DNA of 64,000 nt, taken from Oceanobacillus caeni (GTDB lineage: Bacteria > Bacillota > Bacilli > Bacillales > Amphibacillaceae). The stretch is taken from NCBI RefSeq assembly GCF_019037185.1, contig NZ_JAHHXM010000009.1, forward strand, positions 1 through 64,000. The letters are read 5' to 3'. Both the position numbers and the translations under genes were made by a program. The notes beneath the pieces are model-generated. The model ran no database searches and was not told where the DNA came from. It saw only the letters and a list, made by a program, of their open reading frames with translations. Below, one piece after another: positions 18,313-27,549 of the stretch. Positions within the stretch are counted from its first letter, which is position 1, and every line of letters starts with the position of its first letter.

Positions 18313-18380
18313 AAAATAAAAATGGTCTTACCATTAGGTAAAGACCATAAAAAGACCTTTACCCGACTGGTAAAGGTCTC
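18313..18380 (-). terminator. Expression platform with two tandem hairpins
   Basis: On the minus strand GACCTTTACC (18378-18369) can pair with GGGTAAAGGTC (18364-18354), followed by TTTTTAT. GGTCTTTACC (18346-18337) can pair with GGTAAGACC (18332-18324), followed by TTTTTATTTTTA. The second and third segments are also complementary, giving an alternative anti-terminator. Confidence 0.8.
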
Positions 18381-18462
18381 GCTAACAACGTTAGTTGCCA
18401 ACTAAAGCCGGAGACTTAAGATCTCGTAATGACGACTTTAATTGTACAGCTACTCCCCTTTA
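18369..18462 (-). ncRNA. yybP-ykoY manganese riboswitch aptamer
   Basis: The minus strand reads TATAAAGGGGAGTAGCTGTA at the 5' end. It contains TCGTCATTACGAGAT and CTCCGGCTTTAGTTGGCAAC in the middle and closes with TTAGCGAGACCTTTACC. GGGGAGTAGC, the TCGTCA...ACGA loop and GCGAGACCTTT are diagnostic of the Mn2+-sensing class. It is located directly upstream of a TerC gene, its commonest partner. Confidence 0.93.
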
Positions 18463-18531
18463 TAGGAATATAAATATATTAAAACCCTAAATATATAATA
18501 TGTCAATTTCCATCTCTATAATATATATAAC

Positions 18532-20280
18532 CTAAGATACAAAATTTATACGCTGCTTTTTTAAACTTTCTTCCGTCATTTTATTTAGTGTAGATTCTAA
18601 TGATGATAACAAATTTCTACTATCTTCCATACTTTCCCCACAAACACCGTAGTAGTATTGGATCTTATGCTCTATGCTATTTGGACATAAGCAAACCCAA
18701 GCGTTATTATCTAAATAGAATTTTACCATATTTTCCTTTGGCAATAAAATATCCTCTGCTAATCCATCTACAACAAATTTCCGTTCCCGCTTCTCATAAT
18801 TTTCTATTTGTTTCACTTTTAAACCGGCAATTTCTTTTGGAGGATTTTCTTTAAATTGATTCATGATTTCCTTTATTTTAGATAAGTCATTTTCGCCTTC
18901 TAGAGCGAATGCTGACGTACCTTCTAAATAATATCCATGTTTTTGATACAAGTCTTCTAATACATCAAGCAATGTTTTACCTTGTTTCTTCCAAAAATAA
19001 ACCATTTCAGCTGTCATAACGGAAGCTTGGATCGCGTCTTTATCACGTGCAAAACCATTTACTAAATAGCTGTCGCTTTCTTCAAAGCCAAATAGGAATG
19101 TCTCCCCACTAGAGTCAAACATACCAATCTTTTCCCCAATATGGTTAAAGCCAGTTAGCGTATCGATTGTCTTCACATAATAAGAATCCGCAATAGCTCT
19201 TCCTAATTCTGTAGTAACAACAGATTTTATCACGCGTGAATTCCGATAAACATTCGGATCACTATGTCTCAAAATATAATCTAATAGGATAGACCCTAGT
19301 TGATTTCCGGTAAGTACTTGGTAATTCCCCTCTGTTGTTTTCACAGCGACTCCAAGTCTATCACCATTCGGATACGTAGCAAGCAAAATATCCGCATCCA
19401 CCTTTTTCCCAAGTTCTATTGCCATCTGGAAAGCTTCGTGCTTTTCTATATTTGTTGAAATAGCTTCCACGTCAGGTATTGCTTGTTCTTCTACTAGATG
19501 AACTTGATCAAAATTAAGTTGCTCTAACCCCTCTTTCACAAGTGGGAGTGCAGGTCCATGAAGAGGTGCAAAAACAATTTTTATATCCTTATCCTTTAAT
19601 TGTTCTTCATGTTCCATTTTAGAGATATATCGTAAACGTTCTAAATAAGCCCGGTCAATCTCATCTTTGACCCAATAAATTATCCCCTTTTCTTCCAAAT
19701 CCTTTTGTTCCAAAAAAGGCACTGATAATTCATCTTCCATATGGCCCATATAAGAAACAAAATGATCTGCTTCTTTAGGAGTCATTTGTGCTCCATCCTC
19801 ATTGTAAACTTTAAACCCATTGTATTCTTTAGGTTTATCGCTTGCAGTAATCATGATTCCAGCGGTTGTTCCGAAATATCTCACGGCAAAAGATAATAAT
19901 GGAGTTGGAATAGCCGATTCAAATAGATAGGTTCTTATTCCATAAAAGGCTAATACCTTGACCGTTTCCAACGCAAATTCCTTCGACATAAATCTTGAAC
20001 CATATGCAATAACAACTCCACGATCCTTCACATTTACGCTAGTTGCAAATAAATAGTTTGCTAGAGCATTTGCTGCCTTTCGAACAGTATATATATTCAT
20101 ACGGTTTGTTCCAGGTCCAATTAAGCCATGCATCTCACCTGTCCCAAACTCTAATTCTCTATAGAATGAATCTTCTAGTTTTACGTGATCATCTTTTAAT
20201 CTTTCTAACTCTAATTGAAGGGATGGATCTAATTCTTCAAATGCATCCCATTTTTTGTATACTTGCATCCAAGCAGTCAT
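18532..20280 (-). CDS. Phosphohexomutase (PgcA-like) with altered active-site loops
   Basis: The 582-residue protein is collinear with B. subtilis phosphoglucomutase PgcA (about 581 residues) from MTAWMQVYKKWD to the C-terminal lobe. It keeps FGTGEMHGLIGPGTNRMNIYTVRKA. All four functional loops are changed: SHNP is S147-D-K-P, the metal loop DPDADR is Y303-P-N-G-D-R, YEESYG is FEESDS, and the phosphate loop RPSGTE is C532-P-N-S-I-E. Ordinary mutase activity is therefore doubtful, although the frame is fully open. ATG 20280 follows ATGGAGGATAGAATC; the longer frame to 20379 runs into repeat copy B. Confidence 0.85.
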   Translation of the reverse strand: MTAWMQVYKKWDAFEELDPSLQLELERLKDDHVKLEDSFYRELEFGTGEMHGLIGPGTNRMNIYTVRKAANALANYLFATSVNVKDRGVVIAYGSRFMSKEFALETVKVLAFYGIRTYLFESAIPTPLLSFAVRYFGTTAGIMITASDKPKEYNGFKVYNEDGAQMTPKEADHFVSYMGHMEDELSVPFLEQKDLEEKGIIYWVKDEIDRAYLERLRYISKMEHEEQLKDKDIKIVFAPLHGPALPLVKEGLEQLNFDQVHLVEEQAIPDVEAISTNIEKHEAFQMAIELGKKVDADILLATYPNGDRLGVAVKTTEGNYQVLTGNQLGSILLDYILRHSDPNVYRNSRVIKSVVTTELGRAIADSYYVKTIDTLTGFNHIGEKIGMFDSSGETFLFGFEESDSYLVNGFARDKDAIQASVMTAEMVYFWKKQGKTLLDVLEDLYQKHGYYLEGTSAFALEGENDLSKIKEIMNQFKENPPKEIAGLKVKQIENYEKRERKFVVDGLAEDILLPKENMVKFYLDNNAWVCLCPNSIEHKIQYYYGVCGESMEDSRNLLSSLESTLNKMTEESLKKQRINFVS

Positions 20281-20293
20281 GATTCTATCCTCC

Positions 20294-20331
20294 ATTAGAA
20301 AACTTGGCATTTGCTTTAGATTAGGCAAATG
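20294..20331 (-). repeat. Leader repeat, copy 2, with hairpin
   Basis: ATTAGAAAACTTGGCATTTG plus CTTT (20294-20317) repeats the motif at 11487-11510 with one base changed. Here it also forms a stem-loop on the minus strand, GGCATTTGC against GCAAATGCC, just upstream of the mutase ribosome binding site. Confidence 0.75.
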
Positions 20332-20367
20332 CCATCGTTGCACTGAACGTTTATACTTTTTATCTGC

Positions 20368-20520
20368 AAAGACTTCCATGACTAGGGGGTTCCTTCATCC
20401 CCCACTCATAGTTAGTCGCACTTATCGGATCTTTACGAGCAGTTGATTTCCAACCTATCTTCTTTGTTTCCCCAGAAGCTTGAGGTGGGAGTCTTACCGC
20501 CCTTTTAGGTGAGATAAATA
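20368..20520 (+). repeat. Double-hairpin element, copy B
   Basis: It starts AAAGACTTCCATGACTAGGGGG, continues through TCGGATCTTTACGAGCAGTTGAT and ends AGAAGCTTGAGGTGGGAGTC plus TTACCGCCCTTTTAGGTGAG. It lies upstream of the phosphohexomutase gene and is about 150 bp, the longest type (shared with copy D). Confidence 0.75.
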
Positions 20521-20691
20521 TGCTCAAATTTTAACATATTTTAAACAATTATTCTATATTCTGTTTTTTTAACTTGTATGTTCAGAGCGGGGATTGGATA
20601 AAATAGTAAGTAAATATGCCTTAAATTTCCAATTTCTATCATCTATCGTTTAAAATGAAGTTAGTTATATCAAGAGAAAGAGGGTAATGGA

Positions 20692-21789
20692 ATGTTTCAA
20701 AAGCGTTGGTTTAACGTTCTTAGTTTTTTAATTCTTTTATTTCTATTAATCTTATTATTAAATTATACAAGTTTTATATTCATTCCTATTTTGCAATATA
20801 TTGGAGCCATCGCCTTTCCATTAATTGGTGCGGGGATTTTATATTACCTCACACGACCTTTGATGCATTTTTTTGAGCGGAAACTAAAAGTTGGACGAAT
20901 TATTGCTGTCATTCTAGTATTCCTCGTTATTCTATTACTTTTAACAGTATTTATTATGTATGTATGGCCAATTTTACAGAAGCAGGTTACGAATTTGATG
21001 TATGGGATTCCCGGAATGATTGCAGCTATTGAGGATTTCATATTTTACTGGAGAATTAATTACACAAGTATTCCACCACAAATCATTGTTGCAATAGAAG
21101 ATTTTATCAGCAATATTCCGAACCACATGCAAAATATTTTAGATAACCTTTTTGGGCTTCTAGGTGGCTTTATTGGCCAAGTTATTAGTATTGTTGCTGG
21201 ACTTGTTATGGTACCATTTTTCTTATTTTTCATGTTGAAGGATGGGGAAAAGTTATTACCATTTGTCTTACAGATATTCAAGAAGGAAAAGGCTGATAAT
21301 ATTCGTAGTTTATTAGCTAAGATTGATCATGTTTTATCAAGCTTTATTCAAGGACAATTATTCGTAAGCTTTTGTGTTGGAGTATTATTATTTATAGGAT
21401 ATGTCATTATTGATTTAAACTATGCCTTGATTTTGGCACTATTTGGCATGATGACGAACGTAATTCCGTATCTCGGACCGTTTTTAGCAGTTACTCCAGC
21501 TTTGATAGTCGGAACCATCCAGGACCCTTACAATTTAATCTGGGTTTCCATTATTATGATTGTTGCACAGCAAATTGAAAGTAACTTGATTTCCCCGAAC
21601 GTGATGGGGCAGGCACTAAATATTCATCCTTTAACTGTAATGACTGTCATTATTGCAGCGGGTAGTATTGCTGGCTTCCTTGGAATTCTATTTGCAGTCC
21701 CAACATACGCCGTCGTTCGAACCATTATCGTTCATTTTTATCAAACGTATGTAAATTCTAAAAAGGATAAAGAAGATGCTTTGATTTAA
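20692..21789 (+). CDS. AI-2E family (YtvI/PerM-like) transporter
   Basis: This is a 365-residue membrane protein with about eight helices and a cytosolic central region. Conserved segments are GLVMVPFFLFFMLKDGEKLLP, FIQGQLFVSFCVGVLL and NVIPYLGPFLAVTPALIVG, then IESNLISPNVMGQALNIHPL. The family includes the AI-2 exporter TqsA and a sodium:proton antiporter; the substrate here is unknown. The start ATG 20692 follows AGAGAAAGAGGGTAATGG. It converges on the GNAT gene, sharing a hairpin. Confidence 0.9.
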   Translation: MFQKRWFNVLSFLILLFLLILLLNYTSFIFIPILQYIGAIAFPLIGAGILYYLTRPLMHFFERKLKVGRIIAVILVFLVILLLLTVFIMYVWPILQKQVTNLMYGIPGMIAAIEDFIFYWRINYTSIPPQIIVAIEDFISNIPNHMQNILDNLFGLLGGFIGQVISIVAGLVMVPFFLFFMLKDGEKLLPFVLQIFKKEKADNIRSLLAKIDHVLSSFIQGQLFVSFCVGVLLFIGYVIIDLNYALILALFGMMTNVIPYLGPFLAVTPALIVGTIQDPYNLIWVSIIMIVAQQIESNLISPNVMGQALNIHPLTVMTVIIAAGSIAGFLGILFAVPTYAVVRTIIVHFYQTYVNSKKDKEDALI

Positions 21790-21852
21790 AAGTGAAAGGG
21801 GGACAGAGGTTGAACCGGGACAGTGCACCTGTCCCCTTGTCCCTCTCACTTA
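21790..21852. terminator. Bidirectional terminator rich in GGGACA
   Basis: AAGTGAAAGGGGGACAGAGG and CCTTGTCCCTCTCACTT form a long imperfect stem between two convergent genes. An internal GGGACAG/CTGTCCC hairpin lies at the tip. Confidence 0.75.
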
Positions 21853-22688
21853 AACTCATACACCACCGACGATCCTACTACGTCATACCCAATATTTGAA
21901 TAAATTTTATTGGACGTTGGGTTCTCTCTGTCGGTATATAGACTACAAAATTGGTAACCGCTATCCAATAACTTTTGACTTAAAGCTGCCACGATATTTG
22001 TGGCATAGCCATTTCGTTTAAATTCATCTGGGGTAAATACCGCATTAATGGATACTCCATTTTTGGTTCTCCTCGATTGGTTAGCCATCGATACGGGCAT
22101 CCCATCCACTTTCCACAAGTACAAACTTTCATTCTCAATATATTTTGTTGCCATTTGACTAGCTTTAATTTCAGTAATTGGTTTTTCCTTTGTTTCTTTT
22201 CCAAACTGAATGAGCCAGCTTTTTATTAGTTCGTGCTCTGATTTCGTTGCCTTTACTAATTCCCCATTTGGGCTTGGTGTAATTCGAACCTCATTTAATT
22301 GATAAATAACCTGGTTCATTTTTATAGAAGCTTTTACCTTTTTATATTTCAACCATTCTCGAACAAAGCATTCCACATTATGAATAGGCCCCAGTACTCC
22401 TGGCACCTTAATTGCTTTTTTATAAAAGAAATTCGCTAGAGTTGAAAATAGTTGATCATCAACATGATCTACATCTGCCAATATCCAATTATTAGGTACA
22501 GTTTGCATAAAAGCATATATCACTTCTCCACCATCTTCTATATATCCGCAATAAACATCTTTTGTCATGGTTGTTTTAAAATATTCTAATAGACCAAGCA
22601 TTAAATTATTGGAAGACTCTTTACGCAATAGTAATGGTTCTACCTTCTCCAAGTAATTTTTAATAGAAGAGGAAAATATAATTTTCAT
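21846..22688 (-). CDS. GNAT family N-acetyltransferase
   Basis: This 280-residue protein has its GNAT core in the C-terminal half. AVFTPDEFKRNGYATNIVAALSQ carries the acetyl-CoA loop (RxGxA-like R-N-G-Y-A), followed by CSLYTDRENPTSNKIYSNIGY. The N-terminal half is a divergent GNAT-like domain, so the protein may be a tandem-GNAT type. The acceptor is unknown. ATG 22688 follows CGGAGGTTTATGA. Confidence 0.88.
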   Translation of the reverse strand: MKIIFSSSIKNYLEKVEPLLLRKESSNNLMLGLLEYFKTTMTKDVYCGYIEDGGEVIYAFMQTVPNNWILADVDHVDDQLFSTLANFFYKKAIKVPGVLGPIHNVECFVREWLKYKKVKASIKMNQVIYQLNEVRITPSPNGELVKATKSEHELIKSWLIQFGKETKEKPITEIKASQMATKYIENESLYLWKVDGMPVSMANQSRRTKNGVSINAVFTPDEFKRNGYATNIVAALSQKLLDSGYQFCSLYTDRENPTSNKIYSNIGYDVVGSSVVYEFK

Positions 22689-22794
22689 TCATAAACCTCC
22701 GAAATAAAAACATATGATATGCCTTCATTATAACGGATTTTCTTGTTTTATAAAGAGGATTTAGCTAGACTATACGTAAGGGGGATGTGTGAAA

Positions 22795-22974
22795 ATGACG
22801 AAAAAGGAACTTGAAGCAAAACTAGCGGAATTAAAATCGGATTATGTTCGTATTCAAAGCGATTTAGATAAATTGGAGTATGTAAAAGGCAGAGTGTCAT
22901 CTGCTCAAAATCAATTAGCGCGCTTGGAAGATGAAATTGCGGAAGTTAATCGTCAGTTAGATGAAATGGATTAA
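22795..22974 (+). CDS. Small coiled-coil protein, SE1832-like
   Basis: This is a 59-residue, highly charged protein. It starts MTKKELEAKLAELKSDYVRI and forms one long predicted coiled coil ending EIAEVNRQLDEMD. ATG 22795 has AAGGGGGATG at good spacing; the in-frame GTG at 22789 is too close to it. The sequence recalls the SE1832 family of small Bacilli proteins, a recollection and not a checked match. A strong hairpin follows. Function is unknown. Confidence 0.75.
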   Translation: MTKKELEAKLAELKSDYVRIQSDLDKLEYVKGRVSSAQNQLARLEDEIAEVNRQLDEMD

Positions 22975-22984
22975 GTGTATTAAT

Positions 22985-23038
22985 GCAGCTCGAATACCCT
23001 TCACTTCTCATGATATCGTCGTGTATTCGAGCTGCTTC
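22985..23038. terminator. Bidirectional terminator
   Basis: GCAGCTCGAATAC (22985-22997) pairs with GTATTCGAGCTGC (23023-23035), followed by TTCTTTT, between convergent genes. Confidence 0.8.
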
Positions 23039-23047
23039 TTTTACCTA

Positions 23048-24898
23048 TTACACATCATCTGATTGTTCTCTCACCTTATCTAACTTTGCCTGAATCTTTT
23101 CTTTTTCTTTAAGTGGTGGGGTTAGACTAACGATGGTGTCTCCTGTGGATGGAATGGTCCGCATTTCCTCTGAGAAAAACTTCAAGACACCATTTGGTTT
23201 AATTAAATACAAGAATACGGTTGAATCATCTTTTTCATCTAGATATTGTTTCAGGCCATATTGTTCCGTTAATGTCGTTCTACGGAAAACAAAGCCTTTT
23301 TCTATTTTTTCATTTAGAACTTCGATGGAGAACTTCCTGTCAAACAAAATTCTTCCTCCAACTCTAGAAACAACTCCAGTAGAGTTATCCACTACATCGT
23401 ATGGACTAATTTTAAAGACATTTGTCCTTCCATATTCAGGAAGGAAAGTCGTACATGTAAGGGAATTATATGCATGGTCATCCGTTGCAGCGAGTAAATA
23501 ATCATATGGAATCGTGTTTAGCATATGCTCTGTCTGTTCGGAAAGCATATTTCCGCGGTAGAAAGGAACCCCAGCCTTTCTTGCAAGCTTTAAATGCTCC
23601 CATGATGAATCAACAATGATAACCGGTATACTTGACTTCTTTAACGAATCCGCCAATCGAACTGTAAATGGGTTACTTCCAATAATCAGTACACCTGGTT
23701 TTCCTTCTTCAGATAGACCCAACTTTCTAGCTAACCAACCGATAGAAAAACCATGAGATAGTACAGTAAAGAATACAAGGGCAAAGGTTAATGTTGTCAA
23801 GATAGAAGCATCTTGGTACCCAGCATCAAGTAGAATTGTAGCAAAGTAACTAGATACAGTTAATGCAACAATTCCTCTTGGTGCAATCCACCCAAGTAAT
23901 ACTTTTTCATTTAATGATAAAGATGTCCCAATGGTTGATAAAAATATAGACAATGGTCTTACGATGAACATCATTAATAACACATAACCAATAATGTTAG
24001 GACTGAAAATGTGTAATAATGTATCCACCTCTAAGGAAGCCGTTAGCATAATAAAAATAGTGGAAATAAGTAATATAGAAATATTCTCTTTAAAATGCCT
24101 CATATCGGAAATGGAGCTAATTCCTATGTTTGCTAACGTAATCCCCATCGCAGTAACCGATAATAGACCCGTTTCATGCATGACTAAATCCGCCACTGTA
24201 AAACCAAAAATAACAACAACTACAACTGCAGGCGATTTTAAGAATTCCGGTATATGTCCTTCTTCAAACACCCAACCTAAACCTCTTCCAAGTGCCCAAC
24301 CTAATATAATTGCAAAAACCGAAGCAGTGAAGAACAAGATTAACTGTGAACCATCAGGATTATCTGCTGTAATGAAAGTAATGATTTCAAAAGCAAAAAC
24401 TGCCACTAATGCTCCAATTGGGTCAACAATAATCCCTTCCCACTTTAATACTTTGGCTGGTCTTGATGTTAATTTTGCTTGTCTTAGTAATGGCATAATA
24501 ACCGTTGGACCAGTAACAATAAACAGCCCACCAATTACAAAGGCAACCGCCCAAGACAATCCAGCTATATAATGGGCTGTTAGTGAACCTAAAATCCAAG
24601 CAATCAGTGCCCCAACTGTAGATATCCGGAAAATTGGCTTTCCAATGCCCTTTAATTCCTTAAAACTTAAATTCAAGCTACCTTCGAATAATATAATAGC
24701 CACGGCTACTGAAATAATGGGACTATATAAATCTCCAAAGTCTTCTTCAGGATTAATAATTCCAAAAATTGGCCCTACTATTAAGCCCGTAACAGACATG
24801 ATAACAATTGCAGGCATTCTATAGCGCCAAGCAAGCCATTGCGAACCTATTCCTAAAATACCAATAAGCGCAATTTCTAGTAGTAATGAAGGACCCAT
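23048..24898 (-). CDS. CPA1-type cation:proton antiporter with C-terminal TrkA-like domain
   Basis: This is a 616-residue protein. About twelve helices cover residues 1-390 and include GLFIVTGPTVIMPLLRQA and EGIIVDPIGAL, the conserved acidic membrane region of NhaP-type antiporters. A cytosolic nucleotide-binding-like domain begins near VLIIGSNPFTVRLADSLKKS and is followed by a possible TrkA-C region. Likely role: Na+/H+ or K+/H+ exchange with regulatory ligand binding. ATG 24898 follows TTAGGAGGGGTGAG, excluding the frame extension to 24934. Confidence 0.9.
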   Translation of the reverse strand: MGPSLLLEIALIGILGIGSQWLAWRYRMPAIVIMSVTGLIVGPIFGIINPEEDFGDLYSPIISVAVAIILFEGSLNLSFKELKGIGKPIFRISTVGALIAWILGSLTAHYIAGLSWAVAFVIGGLFIVTGPTVIMPLLRQAKLTSRPAKVLKWEGIIVDPIGALVAVFAFEIITFITADNPDGSQLILFFTASVFAIILGWALGRGLGWVFEEGHIPEFLKSPAVVVVVIFGFTVADLVMHETGLLSVTAMGITLANIGISSISDMRHFKENISILLISTIFIMLTASLEVDTLLHIFSPNIIGYVLLMMFIVRPLSIFLSTIGTSLSLNEKVLLGWIAPRGIVALTVSSYFATILLDAGYQDASILTTLTFALVFFTVLSHGFSIGWLARKLGLSEEGKPGVLIIGSNPFTVRLADSLKKSSIPVIIVDSSWEHLKLARKAGVPFYRGNMLSEQTEHMLNTIPYDYLLAATDDHAYNSLTCTTFLPEYGRTNVFKISPYDVVDNSTGVVSRVGGRILFDRKFSIEVLNEKIEKGFVFRRTTLTEQYGLKQYLDEKDDSTVFLYLIKPNGVLKFFSEEMRTIPSTGDTIVSLTPPLKEKEKIQAKLDKVREQSDDV

Positions 24899-25129
24899 CT
24901 CACCCCTCCTAATCAAAAAGTATATAATGGACATTTTATAGATGTCAGATGAGTATGTAAATGAATTTGTCGTTATTTATTAAAATACTATTCTAACCAA
25001 ACTTCTACGAAAAAGTTCTGTAGAAAGTACTATTCATGTTAAATTATGATAGGATAATATTATTAAAATGGTTTTATCATGTTATGATTATTTTAGCAAT
25101 GGTTACTATTAATTTAGGGCTATAACAGG

Positions 25130-25232
25130 TTGTTCAAAAAGTCCGGTGAAAATGACATGCCCCTATGTAGGAGCAGCGTTGCAATAGGACGTGGCGCATT
25201 TAGTCGATCTCGGTCTTTTTCTTTGAACACGC
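25130..25232 (+). repeat. GTTCAAAAA-ended dispersed repeat, copy 3
   Basis: It starts TTGTTCAAAAAGTCCGGTGA and ends TCTTTGAACACGC, with GCATTTAGTCGATCTCGGTC internally, matching copy 1. It lies in the recQ upstream region. Confidence 0.8.
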
Positions 25233-25319
25233 ACTATAATCTAAAACTATTTATTATTAAAATAACAATCTATAGAAGCAGCAATAGCAATAAGATATAT
25301 GAAAAAGGAGGATTGTTTC

Positions 25320-27461
25320 ATGCTCACAAAAGAGGAGAAAATTTTACAAACGTATTTTGGCTATGAGACATTTCGGCCTGGTCAAAAGGAAACAATTGAG
25401 CATGTCCTACAACGAAATAATACACTTGCTGTCATGCCAACAGGAGGCGGAAAGTCCTTATGTTATCAAATCCCCGGTTTGTCCATGGATGGAACGGCTA
25501 TCATTATTTCCCCATTAATATCACTCATGAAGGATCAGGTGGATGCACTAAACGCATATGGTATCCCTGCCACTTTTATCAATAGTTCCCTTTCCCAATC
25601 TGAGCAGCAACTCCGATTGAATGATGTCATGCAAGGTCGATACAAATTTGTTTACGTTGCACCCGAACGATTTGAATCTGGCCTCTTTGTTAACATCATG
25701 AATCAAATACAAATTGCTCTAGTAGCTTTTGATGAAGCTCACTGTATCTCTCAGTGGGGGCATGATTTCAGGCCAAGTTACAGGTCGATTGTAAGTACAT
25801 TAAAACAAATTTCTAATATTCCTGTGTTTGTAGCACTTACAGCTACCGCAACGGAAGAGGTCATCCACGATATTCAGCACCTTTTACATATCGATCATGT
25901 TATCAATACCGGATTTGCCCGTGACAATTTAGCCTTTCACGTTGTTAAGGGGAAAGATAGAACCAGTTATATTCGTACTTTTTTAAACGAACATAAGGTA
26001 GAATCTGGGATTATTTATACGGCTACACGTAAGCAAGCAGATAGTTTATATGAACAACTTTCACGACTCGGGTTGTCCGTTGCCAAATATCATGCAGGAA
26101 TGTCGGAAACAGAGAGAAAAGAAGCACAAAACTCCTTCATTCATGATGAAACGAACGTAATGATTGCTACGAATGCTTTTGGTATGGGAATTGATAAATC
26201 GAATGTTCGCTACGTCATTCATTATGCGATGCCAATGAATATTGAATCGTATTATCAGGAAGCTGGAAGGGCCGGTCGAGATGGAGAGCCGAGTGATTGC
26301 ATATTGCTTTTCTCCCCGCAGGATGTACAACTGCAAAAATTTCTGATTGAGCAATCCTTGATGGACGAGTCAGCGAAACAAAATGAATATCGAAAATTAC
26401 AAGAAATGATGAATTATTGCCACACTCACAGCTGCCTGCAAGATTTCATATTAGATTATTTTGATGATAATCAATCAGAAAAAAATTGTGGCCGTTGCAG
26501 TAACTGTATTCAAGGACAAGAAAAGACCGACATCACAGAAGAAGCACAAAAAATACTCTCTTGTGTCAAACGAATGGGTGAACGGTTTGGCGTTACGATG
26601 ACAGCAAAAGTATTAAAAGGATCGAAGGATAAGAAGATTTATACATTTGGATTGAATAAATTAACTACCTATGGTCTCATGTCTAACTATACTGAAAAGG
26701 AGATCACAGAGCAGATTCAACTCCTTATTGCTGAACGAATGCTTTCAACCGAAGAGGGAAAATATCCTACTCTAAAACTGAATCAAAAATCTGTTGATAT
26801 TTTGAAAGGGAAAGAAAGTGTTTGGATGTTCGCACCAACCATTCCTAATAGCGAAGAAACAGATTTCTTTGAAGATTTATTCTCGAGTCTTCGCTCTCTT
26901 CGTAAGAAAATTGCAGATGAAGAAGGAATTCCACCATATATTTTATTTTCAGACGCAACATTAAAAGAGCTAAGTCGTTATTTTCCAACAACAAGGGAAG
27001 ATATGCTTGCCATTAAAGGGATAGGTGAAAAGAAATTTGAGCAATATGGAGAAGCTTTCTTAGAAGTAATCCAACAATGGAGAACTGACCATCCAGATGT
27101 AAAAGAAAGAGTTCGCATTACAGATACTAGACCAAGACCGAAAACGAAGAAACAACCTGGAGATGATCAACCAAGTCATCTCATTAGTTACCAAATGTTT
27201 CAGTCAGGAAAATCACTAAAGGATATTGCCGCCATACGTGATATGTCTAACCAAACAATTGAAAATCATATTTTTAAAGCATACAAAGATGGATATCCTG
27301 TTGCTTGGGACATCTTTTTTAATGAAGAGGAAGAGAAAGTGGTACTAGAAGCTCGAAGTCAAATTACCGAGGAAAAACTTAAGCCATTGAAAGAAGCTTT
27401 ACCTGAGGATTATAATTACACGATGATAAAAGCGGTGCTTGTGAAAAATGGATGGATGTAA
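25320..27461 (+). CDS. recQ: RecQ family ATP-dependent DNA helicase
   Basis: This is a 713-residue protein. The helicase core has [16 protein letters not shown] (Walker A), [16 protein letters not shown] (Walker B) and motif [13 protein letters not shown]. The RecQ-Ct zinc region follows with cysteines in [10 protein letters not shown] and NCGRCSNC, then a winged helix, an HRDC domain (about 520-595) and a C-terminal helix-turn-helix ([19 protein letters not shown]). It unwinds recombination and fork intermediates. ATG 25320 follows AAAAAGGAGGATTGTTTC. Confidence 0.96.
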   Translation: MLTKEEKILQTYFGYETFRPGQKETIEHVLQRNNTLAVMPTGGGKSLCYQIPGLSMDGTAIIISPLISLMKDQVDALNAYGIPATFINSSLSQSEQQLRLNDVMQGRYKFVYVAPERFESGLFVNIMNQIQIALVAFDEAHCISQWGHDFRPSYRSIVSTLKQISNIPVFVALTATATEEVIHDIQHLLHIDHVINTGFARDNLAFHVVKGKDRTSYIRTFLNEHKVESGIIYTATRKQADSLYEQLSRLGLSVAKYHAGMSETERKEAQNSFIHDETNVMIATNAFGMGIDKSNVRYVIHYAMPMNIESYYQEAGRAGRDGEPSDCILLFSPQDVQLQKFLIEQSLMDESAKQNEYRKLQEMMNYCHTHSCLQDFILDYFDDNQSEKNCGRCSNCIQGQEKTDITEEAQKILSCVKRMGERFGVTMTAKVLKGSKDKKIYTFGLNKLTTYGLMSNYTEKEITEQIQLLIAERMLSTEEGKYPTLKLNQKSVDILKGKESVWMFAPTIPNSEETDFFEDLFSSLRSLRKKIADEEGIPPYILFSDATLKELSRYFPTTREDMLAIKGIGEKKFEQYGEAFLEVIQQWRTDHPDVKERVRITDTRPRPKTKKQPGDDQPSHLISYQMFQSGKSLKDIAAIRDMSNQTIENHIFKAYKDGYPVAWDIFFNEEEEKVVLEARSQITEEKLKPLKEALPEDYNYTMIKAVLVKNGWM

Positions 27462-27463
27462 TA

Positions 27464-27508
27464 GAAGGCTATCCCCCAATAGATTTTGGGAGGTAGCCTT
27501 TTTTGCTT
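27464..27508 (+). terminator. Terminator of recQ
   Basis: AAGGCTATCCCCCAA pairs with TTGGGAGGTAGCCTT, followed by TTTTGC. Confidence 0.85.
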
Positions 27509-27549
27509 CTTGTATGATGTGATCAGAATCATGCGCTTCACTCTCAAAT

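Noticed and set aside
20281-20379. 33-residue N-terminal extension of the phosphohexomutase
   Set aside because: It would begin inside repeat copy B and read through the leader hairpin and the ribosome binding site of ATG 20280.
25130-25366. A 78-codon plus-strand frame upstream of recQ
   Set aside because: It lies in a dispersed repeat and overlaps the recQ ribosome binding site and start in another frame.
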